Source: Martelella mediterranea (lineage in GTDB: Bacteria > Pseudomonadota > Alphaproteobacteria > Rhizobiales > Rhizobiaceae). From it: DNA of 64,000 nt. Below, piece by piece: positions 62,215 through 64,000 of this stretch. The DNA lies in the NCBI RefSeq assembly GCF_004342225.1, contig NZ_SMAR01000011.1:1-64000 (forward strand), given 5' to 3'. How positions within the stretch are numbered: position 1 is the stretch's first letter; each line of letters opens with the position of its first letter. The notes beneath the pieces were generated by a model, which worked only from the letters and a program-made list of their open reading frames with translations, ran no database searches and was not told where the DNA came from. The translations under genes were made by a program, and so were the position numbers.

Positions 62215-62551
62215 AAAACGGCCTTCCTGAATGAACGGAGACAATCGCAACGGCAACTGCCTCAGATTTTTATCAAGATGTACGGGCTCGAATGTCAGTT
62301 CGCAAGGCATGGCCTCAAGATGATTTAAAGCAAGGTTTTAACCGTTGGGAAAGGTTAATGTCCTATAACGGGGACTAGGAAATTAACGCTGAATTGACTA
62401 TAAAGCGGCAAAACGGAAATGGTGACCAAGTATTGCCTCGTTTGCGCCGCATTGGGTCTGCACAAAGAAGATTATCCATGCTTGCGGCCTGACGCCTGAC
62501 TTTAGGGGAAGCATAAGGCGATCTTCAAGAACATTCCAGGGAGAACCCGGT
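62215..62551. other. divergent promoter region, pepF / DUF882
   Basis: 337 bp without a gene. It must hold the promoters of both divergent genes. An AT-richer segment around 62370–62400 (AATTAACGCTGAATTGACTATAA) has TTGACT and TATAA-like pieces but no well-spaced promoter. Nothing else recognised. Confidence 0.4.
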
Positions 62552-64000
62552 TTGATCATCCGTCCATCGTGTATTTTGTTCAGACGGACACTTCTCGCTC
62601 TTGCGATCGTTGCGACGGCGTTTTTCGCTTTCGGAACGGCGGGAGCGCGGGCTGAAACACGTACGCTCAAGATTTATTACATCCACACCGGAGAAAAAGC
62701 CGAGATCACTTTCAAGCGCAATGGTCGATATGATCAGAAAGGGCTTGATAAGCTGAACTGGTTCCTTCGCGACTGGCGGCGTAACGAGCCGACCAAGATG
62801 GATCCGCGACTCTTCGATCTGGTCTGGGAGGTTTATCAGCGTGTTGGTGCCTCAGATTACATCAATGTGGTCTCCGCCTACCGTGCGCCGGAAACCAATG
62901 CGATGCTGCGGAAGAACTCATCCGGTGTTGCGAAGAAATCTCAGCACATTCAGGGCCGCGCGATGGACTTTTTCATCCCCGGCGTGCCGCTGGCAAAGCT
63001 GCGCGCGACCGCAATGAAGCTGCAGCGCGGCGGGGTCGGATATTACCCGCGTTCAGGCTCACCCTTCGTGCATCTGGATGTCGCCAGCGTGCGCGCTTGG
63101 CCGCGCATGAGCCGCAGCCAGCTGTCTTCTCTGTTTCCGGAAGGGCATACGCTGCATCTGCCTGCTGACGGAAAACCTCTGCCCGGTTATGCTGAGGCGC
63201 TTGCAGAATACAAGGCCAAGGGAAGCGTTTCCGGGTCTGAGCCGGTGCGTGTTGCAAGAGCGAGCACCAATGACGACAGCGACGAGGATGAAGGCCGCAC
63301 ATTGCTGGGCATGCTGTTTAAGCGTGGCGGCGACGGCAACCAGTCTTCGGGCGCATCCGGCTCCCAGTCTCCTTCACAAAACAGCGCGCCGGCACAGCGT
63401 CCGGTTGATATTCTGACTGCTGCCGTGAGCTTCGACAATCTCGATATTCCGGTTCCGCTTTCGCGACCGGGCGGCTCTGAAGAAGGACCTGGGACGGCTC
63501 TTGCGACTGCTCTGGTTGATCCCAATCCCATCGAGGATGAGGCGGAAACAGACCTCGCACTGGCTGCCAATATACCGCTGCCGCAGGAACGGCCGGCAAC
63601 CATTGTCTCCAGCAGCGATCTGTCGGTTTCTGATGTGCTGGTCGACGAACAGCTTTCCGGTGGTTCGGCAGAGCGCGTCGAGGTTGCTTCGCTTGAACCC
63701 GGTCGTGAGCCGGAAAGTGTGGCGCTGGCGCTTTCCTCTGCAAGTGTCCCGGTGCCAAGCCCGCGGCTCGCATATGCCGAAACCGGTTCCTCTGAAGGAC
63801 TCTCGTTTGATCCCTCTAAGGGTGACGCTCCGTCGCCCTTGCGCGAGCCCAGGCGGAAGGCGCACAGTGTCCTTGCAGACAAGCTCGAAGAAATGGGTGA
63901 CACGACCGTTGTTGCTGTGAATGAAAAAGATGACTTCCGGGCCGTATTCCAGCCGACCGTTGCGCGGCTGCGCGCCGCCGTCCCTGAGGCCCCTGTGAAG
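62552..64000 (+). CDS. DUF882 (YcbK-like, peptidase M15 fold) protein, cut by window end
   Basis: Partial: 483 codons, frame still open at 64000. Start TTG after AGGGAG. Signal peptide (FRRTLLALAIVATAFFAFGTAGARA). The DUF882 domain (~40–205) has VVSAYRAPETNAMLR, SQHIQGRAMDFFIPG and FVHLDVASVRAWPRM, giving the His/Asp/His zinc set of the M15 peptidase fold; relatives act on or bind peptidoglycan peptides. Past ~220 it becomes Ser/Pro/Glu-rich and disordered (ADGKPLPGYAEALAEYKA, then low complexity), a long tail typical of rhizobial members. Minus-strand ORFs over this tail are shadows. Confidence 0.88.
   Translation, partial: MIIRPSCILFRRTLLALAIVATAFFAFGTAGARAETRTLKIYYIHTGEKAEITFKRNGRYDQKGLDKLNWFLRDWRRNEPTKMDPRLFDLVWEVYQRVGASDYINVVSAYRAPETNAMLRKNSSGVAKKSQHIQGRAMDFFIPGVPLAKLRATAMKLQRGGVGYYPRSGSPFVHLDVASVRAWPRMSRSQLSSLFPEGHTLHLPADGKPLPGYAEALAEYKAKGSVSGSEPVRVARASTNDDSDEDEGRTLLGMLFKRGGDGNQSSGASGSQSPSQNSAPAQRPVDILTAAVSFDNLDIPVPLSRPGGSEEGPGTALATALVDPNPIEDEAETDLALAANIPLPQERPATIVSSSDLSVSDVLVDEQLSGGSAERVEVASLEPGREPESVALALSSASVPVPSPRLAYAETGSSEGLSFDPSKGDAPSPLREPRRKAHSVLADKLEEMGDTTVVAVNEKDDFRAVFQPTVARLRAAVPEAPVK

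Noticed and set aside
63187-63903. 238-aa minus-strand ORF
   Set aside because: Lies antisense to the disordered tail of the DUF882 gene. Its Ser/Pro-rich product is a shadow of GC-biased codons.
1-64000. CRISPR arrays, prophage or insertion sequences
   Set aside because: No regularly spaced direct repeats, integrase, transposase or phage structural genes were found in any frame.

Overview
The window looks like chromosome of a Hyphomicrobiales (Rhizobiales) alphaproteobacterium, probably close to Brucella/Ochrobactrum or a neighbouring family. The reasons are the familiar order rnhB – PA0069-type radical SAM – small glycosyltransferase-like gene – moaB – ispE – TPR protein – octaprenyl diphosphate synthase – DUF2007 – methyltransferase, the general-stress sigma factor (EcfG-type) promoters, a SAM-II riboswitch, the rhizobial-type L-rhamnose locus, homospermidine synthase, and about 100-bp intergenic palindromes that resemble the repeats of Brucellaceae. 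Genus cannot be fixed from the sequence alone. No phage, IS element, rRNA or CRISPR array was seen.

Layout. 1–8.8 kb: tRNA-Pro and housekeeping genes (rnhB, moaB, ispE, ispB and others). 8.8–12.3 kb: a compact stress cluster, dps, an HWE histidine kinase and a double PRC-barrel envelope protein, each behind its own GGAAC-N16/17-CGTT promoter. 12.4–18.8 kb: phosphoribosyltransferase, CorA-like transporter, tRNA-Gly, ProX, thioredoxin-TPR protein, Lon-N-domain protein, Trm112-like protein and a lytic transglycosylase lipoprotein. 18.8–22.5 kb: a probable muropeptide-recycling group (RpiR regulator, small ORF, serine hydrolase, anmK). 22.5–34.1 kb: a complete L-rhamnose locus made of two divergent operons, (kinase)–rhaM–rhaI–rhaD leftward and rhaRSTPQK rightward. 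34.3–45.5 kb: a DUF533 gene, then a nine-gene leftward operon: XRE-cupin regulator, peptide-type ABC transporter, GAF protein, HyuA and HyuB. 45.7–50.6 kb: an iron-type flavin reductase behind a RirA-like box, an FMN glutamate synthase-like protein and an amino acid permease. 50.7–56.7 kb: apaG, SAM-II-controlled metZ, dcd, hss, DUF3445 and YciI genes. 57–59.2 kb: tRNA-Leu and an ABC-F ATPase that looks acquired. 59.2–64 kb: pabB, pepF and a DUF882 (YcbK-like) protein cut by the window end.

How the genes work together. The rhamnose locus covers import (RhaSTPQ), anomer conversion (RhaM), isomerisation (RhaI), phosphorylation (RhaK), and aldol cleavage plus oxidation of lactaldehyde (RhaD). 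The hydantoinase operon joins import of an unknown small substrate to ATP-dependent ring or amide opening. The stress cluster links DNA protection, a sensor kinase and an envelope protein to one regulon. Regulatory signals are the main interest: three EcfG-type promoters, the SAM-II switch with its terminator, a RhaR operator pair, a RirA-like box, XRE and RpiR operator candidates, and a possible leader-peptide arrangement in front of the ABC-F gene. At least four copies of one palindromic repeat family lie between genes, and two of them supply the stop codon or last codons of the adjacent gene.
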